A stretch of DNA of 64,000 nt from DASPGQ01 sp035457705 (GTDB lineage: Bacteria; Acidobacteriota; Vicinamibacteria; Marinacidobacterales; SMYC01), in contig DATIBD010000135.1 of NCBI GenBank assembly GCA_035457705.1, positions 1 through 64,000 on the forward strand. The letters run 5' to 3'. The translations under genes were made by a program, and so were the position numbers. How positions within the stretch are numbered: the first letter of the stretch is position 1; each line of letters opens with the position of its first letter. The notes under the pieces are model-generated. The model had not been told where the DNA came from. It saw only the letters and a program-made list of their open reading frames with translations, and did not search any database. Of the stretch, positions 9,380-17,059 are shown piece after piece.

Positions 9380-9631
9380 GAGCAGTCCTAGCCGTGAGCG
9401 CGGGCACGCGTCCTGGAGTTCAGGCTTTCGCACATTACGATAAGAGCCGTCCCGCGACGCGCTAGCGATGCAAGTTTTTGGTGTCGAAGAGTAGCTTACG
9501 TGGCCGCGGCGGCAGACGCAAGCGGTTTGCGGGCCTCGATGCGGAGTGCTACCTTGTGATCATAGAGAAAAAAATCTAAAGCGGTAATGGATCTTTCCCT
9601 TCGGAAGGATCCGTTCCGACTGGAGGGGGCC

Positions 9632-10018
9632 ATGCTCAGGCAGGCGAAAGTCGTGGCTTGGTTCGTTAGCATCGTGCTGGCCGTGACGCCAGCGATCGCG
9701 CAGGATTCGCATGTTGTGGATCGGGAAGCAATGGAAGACGCTCTCGCGGAACATATCGGTGACGATGAGATGCAACGGGAGGCGGTCTTGCGATTGTTGC
9801 AGGACTCCCACGTCCGCGAATTGGCCGGGGAGCTCGGCCTCGATCTGAAGCGCGCGGAGGCGGCCGTGGACACTCTCGAGGGAGAAGAGCTCGTCGAGCT
9901 CGCGGCCATGGCGGGGACTGCGGAGGCCGGCCTCTCTGGAGGCGAGTCGATTACGCTATCCACCACCACGATCATCATTGCCCTTTTGGTCTTGATTCTC
10001 ATCATCGTCGCCACATAG
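9632..10018 (+). CDS. PA2779-like small membrane protein
   Basis: About 128 residues from ATG 9632, which has a strong GGAGGGGG ribosome site; an upstream in-frame ATG at 9587 is less likely. There is a signal peptide to about residue 24 (AIAQ), a helical middle (residues about 30-95, with QDSHVRELAGELGLD) and a C-terminal hydrophobic helix (IIIALLVLILIIVAT). This plan, and the gene just downstream, match the PA2779/PA2778 pair known from many Gram-negatives: a short membrane protein next to a C39-like cysteine peptidase with TPRs. The gap to the next gene is 18 bp, so they are probably co-transcribed. The role of the pair is not settled in the family. Confidence 0.7.
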   Translation: MLRQAKVVAWFVSIVLAVTPAIAQDSHVVDREAMEDALAEHIGDDEMQREAVLRLLQDSHVRELAGELGLDLKRAEAAVDTLEGEELVELAAMAGTAEAGLSGGESITLSTTTIIIALLVLILIIVAT

Positions 10019-10036
10019 GGCAGAGAGTCGCCTTTC

Positions 10037-12115
10037 ATGGCGTTAGCTCCCGCTGCTGTGCTGGCGGTGTTGCTGGGGTCGCCCTTTCTTGCCGACGAAT
10101 CTGATGCTCGGCGCGTAAGCAACGAATCGGGCAGTGAAGACCCGCGTCGGGAGTCTGCTTGGCTCCTCGACGTCCCCTTTACATCGCAAACGGAGGAGCT
10201 TTGCGGGGGGGCGGCCGCGGCGATGGTGCTGCGTTACTGGGGGGAGCGCGGGATCTACCCGGAGGATTTCGCCGGGCTCGTGGAGCCGGGCAAGCGAGGT
10301 ATCCCAACCGAGACTCTGACCGACGCGATCCGGAAGCGCGGATGGTCGGCGATAGCTTTTCGAGGTAACGAAGAGCTGGCGCGGAGCCAGCTTTCTCGGG
10401 GTCGCCCGTTGGTCGTCCTCGTCGAGGTCGCGCCGGAACGTTACCACTACGTGGTGCTCATCGGCTGGCTTCCGGAGCGGGTCGTCTTCCACGATCCCGC
10501 TCGCGCTCCGTATCGCCTCGTTCGAGCAGACGAGTTTCACACCGCTTGGGCAACAACGAAGTTCTGGACGCTCCTCATCCTGCCCCCCGAGGAGCAACAA
10601 CGGTCGGGAGCGAGAGAGCAGGGGGAGTCGGCGTCGCGCGACTCCCCTCCGCCTTCATGTTCGGGCATGGTCGAGGAAGCCGTACGAGCCGCCCGCAGTG
10701 GCAGCATGACCGATGCCGAGGAGCTTCTCGAGGCTTCCCTGGAGTTGTGTCCGGATTCTTCTGCTCCCCTGCGAGAGCTCGCCGGTGTTCGCTTCGTCCA
10801 ATCGCGCTGGGACGAATCGGCCGAGCTCGCTCGTCAAGCGGTGGCACTCGACGCGTCAGACAGTCACGCCTGGCGGACGCTCGCGGCAAGCGAGTTCTTG
10901 CGGGACGACGAAGAAAGCGCTCTCGACGCCTGGAACCAGCTCGACGAGCTCAAGATCGATCTCGTTCGTGTCGAGGGCCTGACCCGGACTCGCTACGAAG
11001 TCGTCGTGCACGCTCTCGACTTGCCGCCACGCGAGTTGCTCACGTCTGAAAAACTCGGGCTGGCGCGGAGACGGCTTTCAGCGCTCCCAGTCCAGGCGGG
11101 CTCTCGTGTCGGCTACCGACCCTTGACGGGTGGCTTAGCGGAAGTGGAAGCGTACATCGTCGAGCGCCCCTTGGCTTTTGGGGGTCGTACGGGGATCGCA
11201 GCCGCCGCGATGGATGCCGCAATCGAACGGGAGGTTTCTCTGAAGCTCTCGAGCCCGAGCGGAGGGGGGGAGCTGTGGAGCGGGAGTTGGCGCTGGTGGA
11301 AGGATCGTCCCAAGTTATCCGTCGCTCTGGCAGTGCCTCGTCCATGGAAGCTTCCCGGAATCTGGCAGGTCGAAGGGCTATGGGAACGTCAATCGTACGG
11401 CAGGGATGTTCCTTCCGAAGCGGCCGGTATCGTCGTTCGCGAAGATCGCCGACAAGCCAAACTCAGCATCTCGAACTGGCGGACTGCCGATTCTCGATGG
11501 GATTTTCAAACGGGACTCGACCGATGGAATGGCCGCGGGAGCTACGCGTTCGTCGGAGGGGGGCTCGAAAAAAGGCTCGCCGCGGATCGAGCCGCGCTCC
11601 GTGTGGGCACCACCGGGTGGATGGGACTCGCAAAGTCGGAGGCCTTTGGTGTCGCGTCGGTGAGCTCTGCCTGGCGGTCCTCCGTGAGGGATAGCGCGCT
11701 CGTGGCGCGCGCCGGTGTCGAGTTCGCAACGAGGAGTGGGCCTTTGGACCTGTGGCCCGGCGCCGGCACGGGACATGCCCGCCCGCTCCTGCTTCGAGCC
11801 CATCCACTTCTCCAGGATGGTGTCGTTCGGGGGGAAGCATTTGGCCGAACGCTCGTGCACGGAGGGCTCGAGTCTCAGACCTGGTTTGCCACGACGCGAC
11901 TCCTACGACTCGGGGTGGCGCTTTTCGCGGACGTGGGAAAGGCGACGAAGCCGCTGCCGAATCAGGCTACGTCTTTCCATGTGGACATCGGAGCGGGTTT
12001 TCGGCTGAAGTTGATTGGAGAACGGCGAGCGCTTCGAGTCGATACGGCATGGGGCGTGCGCGACGGAGAGTTCGCATTATCCGCCGGCTGGATCCTGCCG
12101 TGGCCAAACTGGTAA
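10037..12115 (+). CDS. PA2778-like C39 cysteine peptidase with TPRs and C-terminal beta domain
   Basis: A 692-residue exported protein (signal peptide in the first 20). Residues about 44-180 form a C39-like papain-fold domain: VPFTSQTEELCGG with the probable nucleophile Cys56, YHYVVLIG with the probable His near 137, and VVFHDP with the Asp near 152. The substrate is unknown. Residues about 212-330 hold TPR-like helices (Cys-containing linker before them). The last ~330 residues are beta-rich, with alternating aromatic strands, and end in Trp (WILPWPNW), as in outer-membrane barrels. Canonical PA2778 proteins are much shorter, peptidase plus TPR only, so the barrel-like tail is an extra fusion. 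It follows the PA2779-like gene. Confidence 0.8.
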   Translation: MALAPAAVLAVLLGSPFLADESDARRVSNESGSEDPRRESAWLLDVPFTSQTEELCGGAAAAMVLRYWGERGIYPEDFAGLVEPGKRGIPTETLTDAIRKRGWSAIAFRGNEELARSQLSRGRPLVVLVEVAPERYHYVVLIGWLPERVVFHDPARAPYRLVRADEFHTAWATTKFWTLLILPPEEQQRSGAREQGESASRDSPPPSCSGMVEEAVRAARSGSMTDAEELLEASLELCPDSSAPLRELAGVRFVQSRWDESAELARQAVALDASDSHAWRTLAASEFLRDDEESALDAWNQLDELKIDLVRVEGLTRTRYEVVVHALDLPPRELLTSEKLGLARRRLSALPVQAGSRVGYRPLTGGLAEVEAYIVERPLAFGGRTGIAAAAMDAAIEREVSLKLSSPSGGGELWSGSWRWWKDRPKLSVALAVPRPWKLPGIWQVEGLWERQSYGRDVPSEAAGIVVREDRRQAKLSISNWRTADSRWDFQTGLDRWNGRGSYAFVGGGLEKRLAADRAALRVGTTGWMGLAKSEAFGVASVSSAWRSSVRDSALVARAGVEFATRSGPLDLWPGAGTGHARPLLLRAHPLLQDGVVRGEAFGRTLVHGGLESQTWFATTRLLRLGVALFADVGKATKPLPNQATSFHVDIGAGFRLKLIGERRALRVDTAWGVRDGEFALSAGWILPWPNW

Positions 12116-12134
12116 CGATCTAGTGCTCCATTGT

Positions 12135-12166
12135 GGCCGATGGGGCTTCGCTATAAGCTTTCGGCC
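12135..12166 (+). terminator. Inverted repeat between the peptidase and membrane-protein genes
   Basis: GGCCGA and TCGGCC bracket an inner GCTT/AAGC pairing, followed by TTCT. It could be a weak terminator of the peptidase gene or a hairpin just ahead of the ribosome site (AGGAGGG) of the 12183 gene. Confidence 0.35.
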
Positions 12167-12182
12167 TTCTATAGGAGGGCTC

Positions 12183-12626
12183 ATGGCCGAGTATTTTCGG
12201 TTCGTTCGCTTCGCCATCATCTGGCTCGTCGTCTTCCTTATGGGACGCCTGATCCTCGGTGCCTTTGACGTCGCTTATGCCCAGGGGACCCATGTATTCA
12301 GCATGGTCACTTTCTCCTGGTTTGGGGCGCTCTTCTTCGGCGCGTTCTCCCGGCGGGCTCGGAGCTACAAGTGGTATCAGGGGATGTTGGTGGGCGGCAC
12401 GATCGCTTTCAGCGCGCAGGTTCTCATTTTCCTTGCGACGGTGGTCTCGTACCTGGTGGGGGCGGACACTTACTTCAACCATCCCACGGCGCTCAACGTG
12501 TTCGAGCCGGTTCCCCTCGTTCAGGCGGTCGGGATTCGAGCTTTCGGACTCGTGGTGAACACGATCATCGCATCGATCATCGGACTCATCGGCTGGTCGA
12601 TGGGGAATCTCATCCCCGAGAGCTAG
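12183..12626 (+). CDS. Four-helix membrane protein of unknown function
   Basis: About 147 residues from ATG 12183, chosen because of the ATAGGAGGGCTC ribosome site. Hydrophobic segments lie near residues 8-25, 38-55, 68-92 and 115-140. The second loop is basic (RRARSYKW), which suggests a cytoplasmic side. There is no motif that I can tie to a function. It stands alone between the peptidase gene and a MOSC gene. The bases just after its stop (TAGCAGGCTG) match the end of the dispersed repeat found elsewhere in the window. Confidence 0.75.
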   Translation: MAEYFRFVRFAIIWLVVFLMGRLILGAFDVAYAQGTHVFSMVTFSWFGALFFGAFSRRARSYKWYQGMLVGGTIAFSAQVLIFLATVVSYLVGADTYFNHPTALNVFEPVPLVQAVGIRAFGLVVNTIIASIIGLIGWSMGNLIPES

Positions 12627-12715
12627 CAGGCTGTTCGCCTCCCCTGTGAATACGTTCACCGGAGCGGACGGCTTTCCTGGGCTAGAGTGAAGCTGACCCG
12701 ACTCGGAGGATGAGG

Positions 12716-13384
12716 ATGTCACAGGCCACAGGAAGAGTTCTTTCGGTGAACGTCGGAACGATGCGCGAGTTCGATTACAACGGGCGTCCCGCCAGGAGCG
12801 CTATATGGAAGCATCCCGTTCCGGGACGCGTCGTCGCGCGGGGCGTCAATCTGATTGGAGACGAGCAGGCGGATCGCGCCGCTCACGGAGGGCCCGACAA
12901 GGCGATTTACGCCTATGCGATCGAGGATTACCGGTGGTGGGAACAGGAGCTCGGCCGGCGCGTGGAGCCCGGTGAGTTCGGCGAGAATCTCACCACCGAG
13001 GGGATCGATGTGACCCGCTCACTCGTCGGTGAACGCTGGGAGATTGGCGGTGTCGTCGTCGAAGTCTCGGAGCCCCGGGTTCCATGCTGGCGGTTGGGCG
13101 TCCGAATGAACGACAAGTCCTTCCCGCGCCGGTTCACGAAGGCGGGGCGGCCCGGCTCCTACCTGCGAATCGTCCGAGAGGGCGACCTCGGGCCGGGCGA
13201 CACGGTCCGCGTCGTCTCGCGCCCCGATCACGACGTCACCATAGGCGACGTTTTCCGGATTTTTACTCGAGATCAACACGAAGCGGGGAAGATCGTCGCG
13301 GTTCCGCAGATGTCGGATAGCTGGCGCGCCTGGGCGGAGAGCCGCCTCGAGAAGGAAAGCTCCGAGGCTCCTGGCTGTTGCTGA
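12716..13384 (+). CDS. MOSC domain protein, YiiM-like
   Basis: About 222 residues. GGAG (12706-12709) lies seven bases before ATG 12716; an ATG at 12710 is also in frame. Family features of MOSC/YiiM proteins are clear: the N-terminal segment with HPVPGRV, DEQADRAAHGGPDKAIYAY, then GEFGENLTTEGID, the VVEVSEPRVPCWRLG segment with the conserved Cys, and a C-terminal 3-alpha-type tail. E. coli YiiM acts with molybdenum cofactor to reduce N-hydroxylated bases and similar N-hydroxy compounds. Such a role is plausible here, given the molybdoenzyme operon elsewhere in the window. The C-terminus ends in a Cys-Cys pair (APGCC), which is unusual. Confidence 0.85.
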   Translation: MSQATGRVLSVNVGTMREFDYNGRPARSAIWKHPVPGRVVARGVNLIGDEQADRAAHGGPDKAIYAYAIEDYRWWEQELGRRVEPGEFGENLTTEGIDVTRSLVGERWEIGGVVVEVSEPRVPCWRLGVRMNDKSFPRRFTKAGRPGSYLRIVREGDLGPGDTVRVVSRPDHDVTIGDVFRIFTRDQHEAGKIVAVPQMSDSWRAWAESRLEKESSEAPGCC

Positions 13385-13409
13385 GCGAGTCGACACCCGG
13401 CCGGTGTTG

Positions 13410-13853
13410 TCAGCTTCCTTCGCCGCATTGCTCCGTTGTCCAATTCCGCAGCAACGCCTCGTCTTCATCCGTCACGGTGGCCGAAGGGTGTAGAAGTCGA
13501 TAGCGGAGCGGCGGCATCTCACCCTTGCCGATGCGCTCGATGATGCGGCGTTTGAAGTAGCAGTCGACCTCGGAAGAGACGGCGTGCGGCCATCGTGAAA
13601 AATTCATCCGCGAGCGCGCATCGTGGACGTCCCCAGCCACCATCCATGACCCTGGGGCCACGTAGCTGTACCAGGGCCATCGCGTCTCGTTGGAGTGACA
13701 GTCGTAGCAAGAACCGCGGAAGATTCGCCGGACCTCAGGGGGAGCCGCGATCTCCACGGAAGCTGGCGGGTTGACACGCGCGATCGGCGGATAGACCTGA
13801 GCCAGCACGGCTACGGCACCTAAGAACAAAAGTACGAGAACTTTTCCAGACAT
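13410..13853 (-). CDS. Exported haem-binding domain protein (single CxxCH)
   Basis: About 147 residues from ATG 13853; AAGGA sits about 8 bases upstream. The N-terminal hydrophobic segment (KVLVLLFLGAVAVLAQV) is a signal peptide or anchor. One c-type haem motif, CYDCHS, follows FRGS, and the sequence around it (NETRWPWYSYVAPGSW, later MPPLRYRLLHPSA) matches the haem-binding domain family found in Bacteroidetes and Acidobacteria. It should carry one covalently bound haem in the periplasm, depending on cytochrome c maturation; a CcmE gene lies at 17.1 kb. Partners are unknown. It is transcribed in the same direction as the DUF4142 gene upstream but is separated from it by a strong hairpin. Confidence 0.8.
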   Translation of the reverse strand: MSGKVLVLLFLGAVAVLAQVYPPIARVNPPASVEIAAPPEVRRIFRGSCYDCHSNETRWPWYSYVAPGSWMVAGDVHDARSRMNFSRWPHAVSSEVDCYFKRRIIERIGKGEMPPLRYRLLHPSATVTDEDEALLRNWTTEQCGEGS

Positions 13854-13865
13854 GATGACGAATCC

Positions 13866-13877
13866 TTCGAGCTCGAA
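13866..13877. promoter_or_regulatory. 12-bp perfect palindrome upstream of the haem protein gene
   Basis: TTCGAGCTCGAA is an exact palindrome between the hairpin at 13879-13902 and the ATG at 13853. It could be an operator, but it overlaps the expected ribosome-site region and may be coincidental. Confidence 0.3.
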
Positions 13878-13878
13878 T

Positions 13879-13902
13879 GAGGCCTCCGAAGGCGGAGGCC
13901 TC
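13879..13902 (-). terminator. Strong hairpin after the DUF4142 gene
   Basis: GAGGCCTCCG, the loop AAGG and CGGAGGCCTC form a perfect 10-bp stem with a four-base loop. It lies 36 bp after the stop of the DUF4142 gene, reading on the minus strand. No T-run follows on either strand, so it may terminate transcription poorly or act in RNA stability. Confidence 0.55.
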
Positions 13903-13937
13903 ACTGTCGGCTCGGGGTTCAGGGGGTGTGAAGCGCC

Positions 13938-14513
13938 TCAGGGTCCGCCATTGACGGCCTTGTTCAGCCGCCTGGCATGCTCCTCGTGCGCGAGGAAGAT
14001 TGGAACTGCAGATTCGAGGAGCTTCTTCAGCTCCGGGTTCTTGGTATTCGGAATCAACGTATCCCTCACCGCGGCGTTGACCGCTTGGTGATAGGCGAGC
14101 TCGTTCGCAGCGTAGGCGCGGTCGAAGTTGGCGCCGCGTTTTTGACTGAGCTCGTCCATCTTGTCGCTCGCTTGATCGATGAGTTGCTGGCTGATCTCGT
14201 TGTCTTGCGGGGTGACGCCGAGCTTTTGGGCAAGCGCGGCGGCCTTCGCGTTGACGGCACTGTGATCGGCGATCATCAATTCCGCAAAGCGCCGGACCTC
14301 GGGATTCTTGGAGAGCGCCAGCACAAGATGAGCGTAGGCAATGTCGATGTTGTCGGCGGTCACCGCAATGTGTGCGATTCGCGCGTCGTCGAGCGGAGCC
14401 ATTTCGTCGTCCATGCCTCTCATTCCGTTACTCGACATCTGTGCGGAGGCGATCGTGACCAGGGCCACGACGCCTCCGAGGCAAGATAAGATGTTCTTCT
14501 TCAAATGCATCAT
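13938..14513 (-). CDS. DUF4142 family exported protein
   Basis: About 191 residues from ATG 14513 (a second ATG follows at once at 14510); AAGGAGAAG is the ribosome site. There is a signal peptide with cleavage near ASAQ. The mature part is helical, with DNIDIAYAHLVLAL, a DHSAVNAKAAALAQKLG block and AYHQAVNAAVRDTLIP, as in DUF4142 proteins. These are ferritin-like, four-helix periplasmic proteins often encoded near stress or redox genes. The conserved His positions (DHS, YHQ, HEEHARR) are present, so metal binding is possible. The biochemical role of the family is not established. Confidence 0.85.
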   Translation of the reverse strand: MMHLKKNILSCLGGVVALVTIASAQMSSNGMRGMDDEMAPLDDARIAHIAVTADNIDIAYAHLVLALSKNPEVRRFAELMIADHSAVNAKAAALAQKLGVTPQDNEISQQLIDQASDKMDELSQKRGANFDRAYAANELAYHQAVNAAVRDTLIPNTKNPELKKLLESAVPIFLAHEEHARRLNKAVNGGP

Positions 14514-14569
14514 GCTTCTCCTTCTTTCGCGACCGCAGCGGCGTGCTGAAGTCGGATACTCGAACCACT

Positions 14570-14584
14570 GCAAACGCCAGGCCA
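14570..14584 (-). promoter_or_regulatory. Possible sigma-54 promoter for the DUF4142 gene
   Basis: Read on the minus strand this is TGGCCT, five bases, TTGC. The essential GG and GC doublets are at -24/-12 spacing, about 57 bases before ATG 14513. The match is weaker than the 15374 site, so this is tentative. Confidence 0.3.
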
Positions 14585-14714
14585 ATCGAAAAGCGCGCGT
14601 CTCGGTAGGCCAAAGCGGCCTTCTCGATGTCCGGGAGGCTCGGTGGGGCGACGAAATACTGAAAGTCGAACGAAATTTCGCGAGCTCCCACATTTGAGGC
14701 CATCCGCGTTCGAC

Positions 14715-15053
14715 TCATCGGCTTCTTTCTTGGGCCGCTTTCCAGAAGAGCTCGTAGTTTCGTCGGATGTAAGCGTCGTCAGGAGCGAGCTCGAGGGCTT
14801 TGCGATAACTCTCACCCGCTGCTCGGAAGAGGCCCCGTTGCTCATAGGCGACCCCGAGGTTGTTCAGTATCCGGGAGCTATTCGGATAACGCTGAAGCGC
14901 TTTCCGCCATCGACGTGCGAGCTTGCGCCACATAGCATTCGGCGCGAGCTCGACGGAGAGCGCGATTTGGGCCTCGCCGGCCTCGCTGGCGTATGTTTCT
15001 TCTGAAACGGTTTCTTTACTAAAGAGATTAGTGAAAGCCGACCAAAGGCTCAT
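14715..15053 (-). CDS. Small TPR protein
   Basis: 112 residues with an excellent ribosome site (GAGGAGGG, 4-5 bases before the ATG). The C-terminal half has two TPR-like units (NNLGVAYEQRGLFRAAGESYRKALELAPDD in pieces). The N-terminal half is helical, with no signal peptide, so the protein is probably cytoplasmic or peripheral. Its ATG overlaps the stop of the upstream 50-codon gene (ATGA), so translation is probably coupled. It is likely an adaptor, but the partner is not apparent. Confidence 0.75.
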   Translation of the reverse strand: MSLWSAFTNLFSKETVSEETYASEAGEAQIALSVELAPNAMWRKLARRWRKALQRYPNSSRILNNLGVAYEQRGLFRAAGESYRKALELAPDDAYIRRNYELFWKAAQERSR

Positions 15054-15202
15054 GATCCCTCCTCGTCAGTGTCGTCGTCTCTAGATTCATAGTCGTGCTT
15101 CAAATCTTCTCGCGCTGGTAAACGCGACCAAAGGTTCGCTTCGAGCGCGGCTTGCTTCACTTGAAGAAGGCTCCGAGAGACGAGCAGCAATTGACGTGCC
15201 AT
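15050..15202 (-). CDS. Small helical protein, translationally coupled to the TPR gene
   Basis: A 50-residue frame from ATG 15202 (begins MARQLLLVSRSLLQVKQAAL, ends in an acidic tail DDDTDEEGS). Its TGA overlaps the ATG of the TPR gene by the usual ATGA arrangement, the main reason to accept it. The ribosome site is weak. It has an amphipathic N-terminal helix and a charged C-terminal half. No family is recognised. A longer frame reaches 15304 without a better start. Confidence 0.5.
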   Translation of the reverse strand: MARQLLLVSRSLLQVKQAALEANLWSRLPAREDLKHDYESRDDDTDEEGS

Positions 15203-15373
15203 CGAAGCGCTTGTTGTGCACGCACCGAGTCCACGTGTTACGACGGGTGACCCGTAGTGCGACCGGATTCTAGGAGTCGCAGTATTTCGAAAGACTCCCA
15301 ACATGTCGCCATGGCGATGTGACGGTCTTCCGCGGAATTCGCTTCACACGATGTTTTGCGCGCTCTCGCCCGA

Positions 15374-15389
15374 TGGCACAGGAATTGCC
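15374..15389 (+). promoter_or_regulatory. Sigma-54 (-24/-12) promoter for the cytochrome P460 genes
   Basis: TGGCAC (15374-15379), five bases and TTGC (15385-15388) match the RpoN consensus at every key position with the right spacing. Transcription would start about 15400, some 40 bases before the ATG at 15442. A sigma-54 activator gene lies at 21151. Confidence 0.6.
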
Positions 15390-15441
15390 ATTCCTTGTTT
15401 GTGTTCGAAATCAAACATGCACCCGAATGCAGGAGATAGAA

Positions 15442-16077
15442 ATGACCAAGCAAAGCAATTTCAGTGGAAGCAGGGCTCGAGCCCTGGCGAGGATTCTCGG
15501 GTCGTTGGCGATCCTGGCGTTGGCCGCTTGCTCGTCGGTGTCGGAGAGTCAACCCCGTCGTGAGTCGACTAGTGGCTCCTTGCCGAAACCAGCCATCGAC
15601 GCGAACAACGTCATGACACGGCCCGAAGGCTATCGGTATTGGATCTTCGTCGGCACGCCGTTAACGCCGAACGACTTGAATCCTCCCGAAGCACCGTTCC
15701 CGGAGTTCCACAACGTCTACATCCATCCGGATGATTTCGCGCACTACGAGAGCACGGGAGAATTCCGAGACGGAACCGTGATCATCAAGGAGCTGGTGAG
15801 CATAGGCTCGAAACGGGCGACGAGCGGCGTGGGCTACTTCATGGGGGAGTTCATGGGCCTCGAAGCCGCAATCAAGGACTCGAACCGATTCCCTGATGAG
15901 CCCGGAAGTTGGGCCTACTACAGCTTTGGTCACAGCTACCCTTTGAAAGACGCGTCAGAGCCTCAGGACACGATGTTTTGCAACGCGTGCCACGGGGCGA
16001 ACGCCGATCAGGACTGGGTCTTTACCCAATACTATCCCGTACTGCGGGCGGCGAAGCCGACCGGATCATCCGACTGA
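15442..16077 (+). CDS. Cytochrome P460 family lipoprotein
   Basis: 211 residues from ATG 15442, with AGGAG eight bases upstream. The N-terminus has a lipoprotein signal (LALAACSS; Cys near residue 29). The mature part follows the P460 pattern: YRYWIFVGTPL, FHNVYIHPDDFAHYESTGEFRDGTVIIKELV, then a C-terminal haem motif FCNACH followed by DWVFTQYYPVLR. P460 proteins bind a c-type haem, in true P460s also cross-linked to a Lys, and act in hydroxylamine or nitric oxide oxidation; many relatives are uncharacterised. Membrane-anchored in the periplasm. It forms a pair with the next gene (52 bp gap) under a likely sigma-54 promoter. Confidence 0.85.
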   Translation: MTKQSNFSGSRARALARILGSLAILALAACSSVSESQPRRESTSGSLPKPAIDANNVMTRPEGYRYWIFVGTPLTPNDLNPPEAPFPEFHNVYIHPDDFAHYESTGEFRDGTVIIKELVSIGSKRATSGVGYFMGEFMGLEAAIKDSNRFPDEPGSWAYYSFGHSYPLKDASEPQDTMFCNACHGANADQDWVFTQYYPVLRAAKPTGSSD

Positions 16078-16128
16078 CACGGACTCGGCAGAGGGCTTCG
16101 ACCGAAGTGGCCCTCTGCTTCGAGCACG

Positions 16129-17019
16129 ATGGTGGTATCCATGAAAGACGCGGCACTACTGATGGTCATTCTCATGGCGTTCCCGATTGGAGCGCTAACG
16201 CTAAGCTCTGCAGCGTACCTGCAGTTCGAGGAGGATTTCTCTCCATGGGTCGATTCGGAGGGAAACATCGGCCTTCCACCCGACTTCCGGTCCCGCTTCG
16301 AGCATCTGGGGTCGTGGTTCGTCGAGGGGGCGAACGGCGATTCGTCCTTTCATGACGTATACACGGAGCCGGAATCGGCGTCGTATTTCCGCGAGCATCA
16401 GAAGTTTCCCGACGGCGCTACCCTCGTCAAGGAAGTGCGGAGCCGCCGAGCCGGCACGATGACGACAGGTCGGGCCAATTGGGCTGCAACACCCGACATT
16501 TGGTTCGTCATGATCAAGGACATCAAGGGCCGTTTCGAGGCAAACCCGCTATGGGGCGATGGTTGGGGATGGGCGCTATTCGACTCCAAGGACCCGAGCA
16601 CAACCGTCACCGAGGACTACTCTCGAGAGTGTCGCTCGTGCCATGTGCCGGCCCAGAATACCGACTGGGTCTATGTCCAGGGCTATCCCACGCTCGGGGC
16701 GGCTTCCCTGACGGAAGTCGAATCGACGATCGACTTCGCGATGGCCAGTGATACAGAAGTCCCCGCGGAGGGACTCATCGTGATCGTCCAGAATCTCTCG
16801 TTTACGCCGAACGTGATCCGGGTCAAACCGGGACAGACGATCACCTGGGTCAACCGAGACGATTTTGTGCATACGGTGACGGCGAACGACACGAGCTTCG
16901 ACACGGGGATCATGGAACCGGGCGAAAGCGCCCAGATCACCTTCGAAGAGACGGGGACGTTCCCGTACCACTGCACGCCCCATCCCTTCATGAAGGGTTC
17001 TGTGATCGTTGAAGAATGA
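16129..17019 (+). CDS. Cytochrome P460 - cupredoxin fusion protein
   Basis: 296 residues (ATG 16129; ATG 16141 also possible), with a signal peptide to about residue 29. Residues about 30-195 form a P460-type domain: FHDVYTEPESASYFREHQKFPDG in pieces, TLVKEV, and haem motif CRSCH. Residues about 210-296 form a plastocyanin-like cupredoxin: FTPNVIRVKPGQTITWVN, then His in FVHTV, and the type 1 copper loop YHCTPHPFM with Cys, His and Met ligands. Haem and copper centres on one chain suggest an electron-transfer pair: oxidation at the haem, delivery by copper. It follows another P460 gene and precedes ccmE. I know such fusions only as rare architectures; the substrate is unknown. Confidence 0.87.
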   Translation: MVVSMKDAALLMVILMAFPIGALTLSSAAYLQFEEDFSPWVDSEGNIGLPPDFRSRFEHLGSWFVEGANGDSSFHDVYTEPESASYFREHQKFPDGATLVKEVRSRRAGTMTTGRANWAATPDIWFVMIKDIKGRFEANPLWGDGWGWALFDSKDPSTTVTEDYSRECRSCHVPAQNTDWVYVQGYPTLGAASLTEVESTIDFAMASDTEVPAEGLIVIVQNLSFTPNVIRVKPGQTITWVNRDDFVHTVTANDTSFDTGIMEPGESAQITFEETGTFPYHCTPHPFMKGSVIVEE

Positions 17020-17059
17020 CGTTCAGGTCTGCTTGGCAGGACCCGACCGGAGCGAAGTC

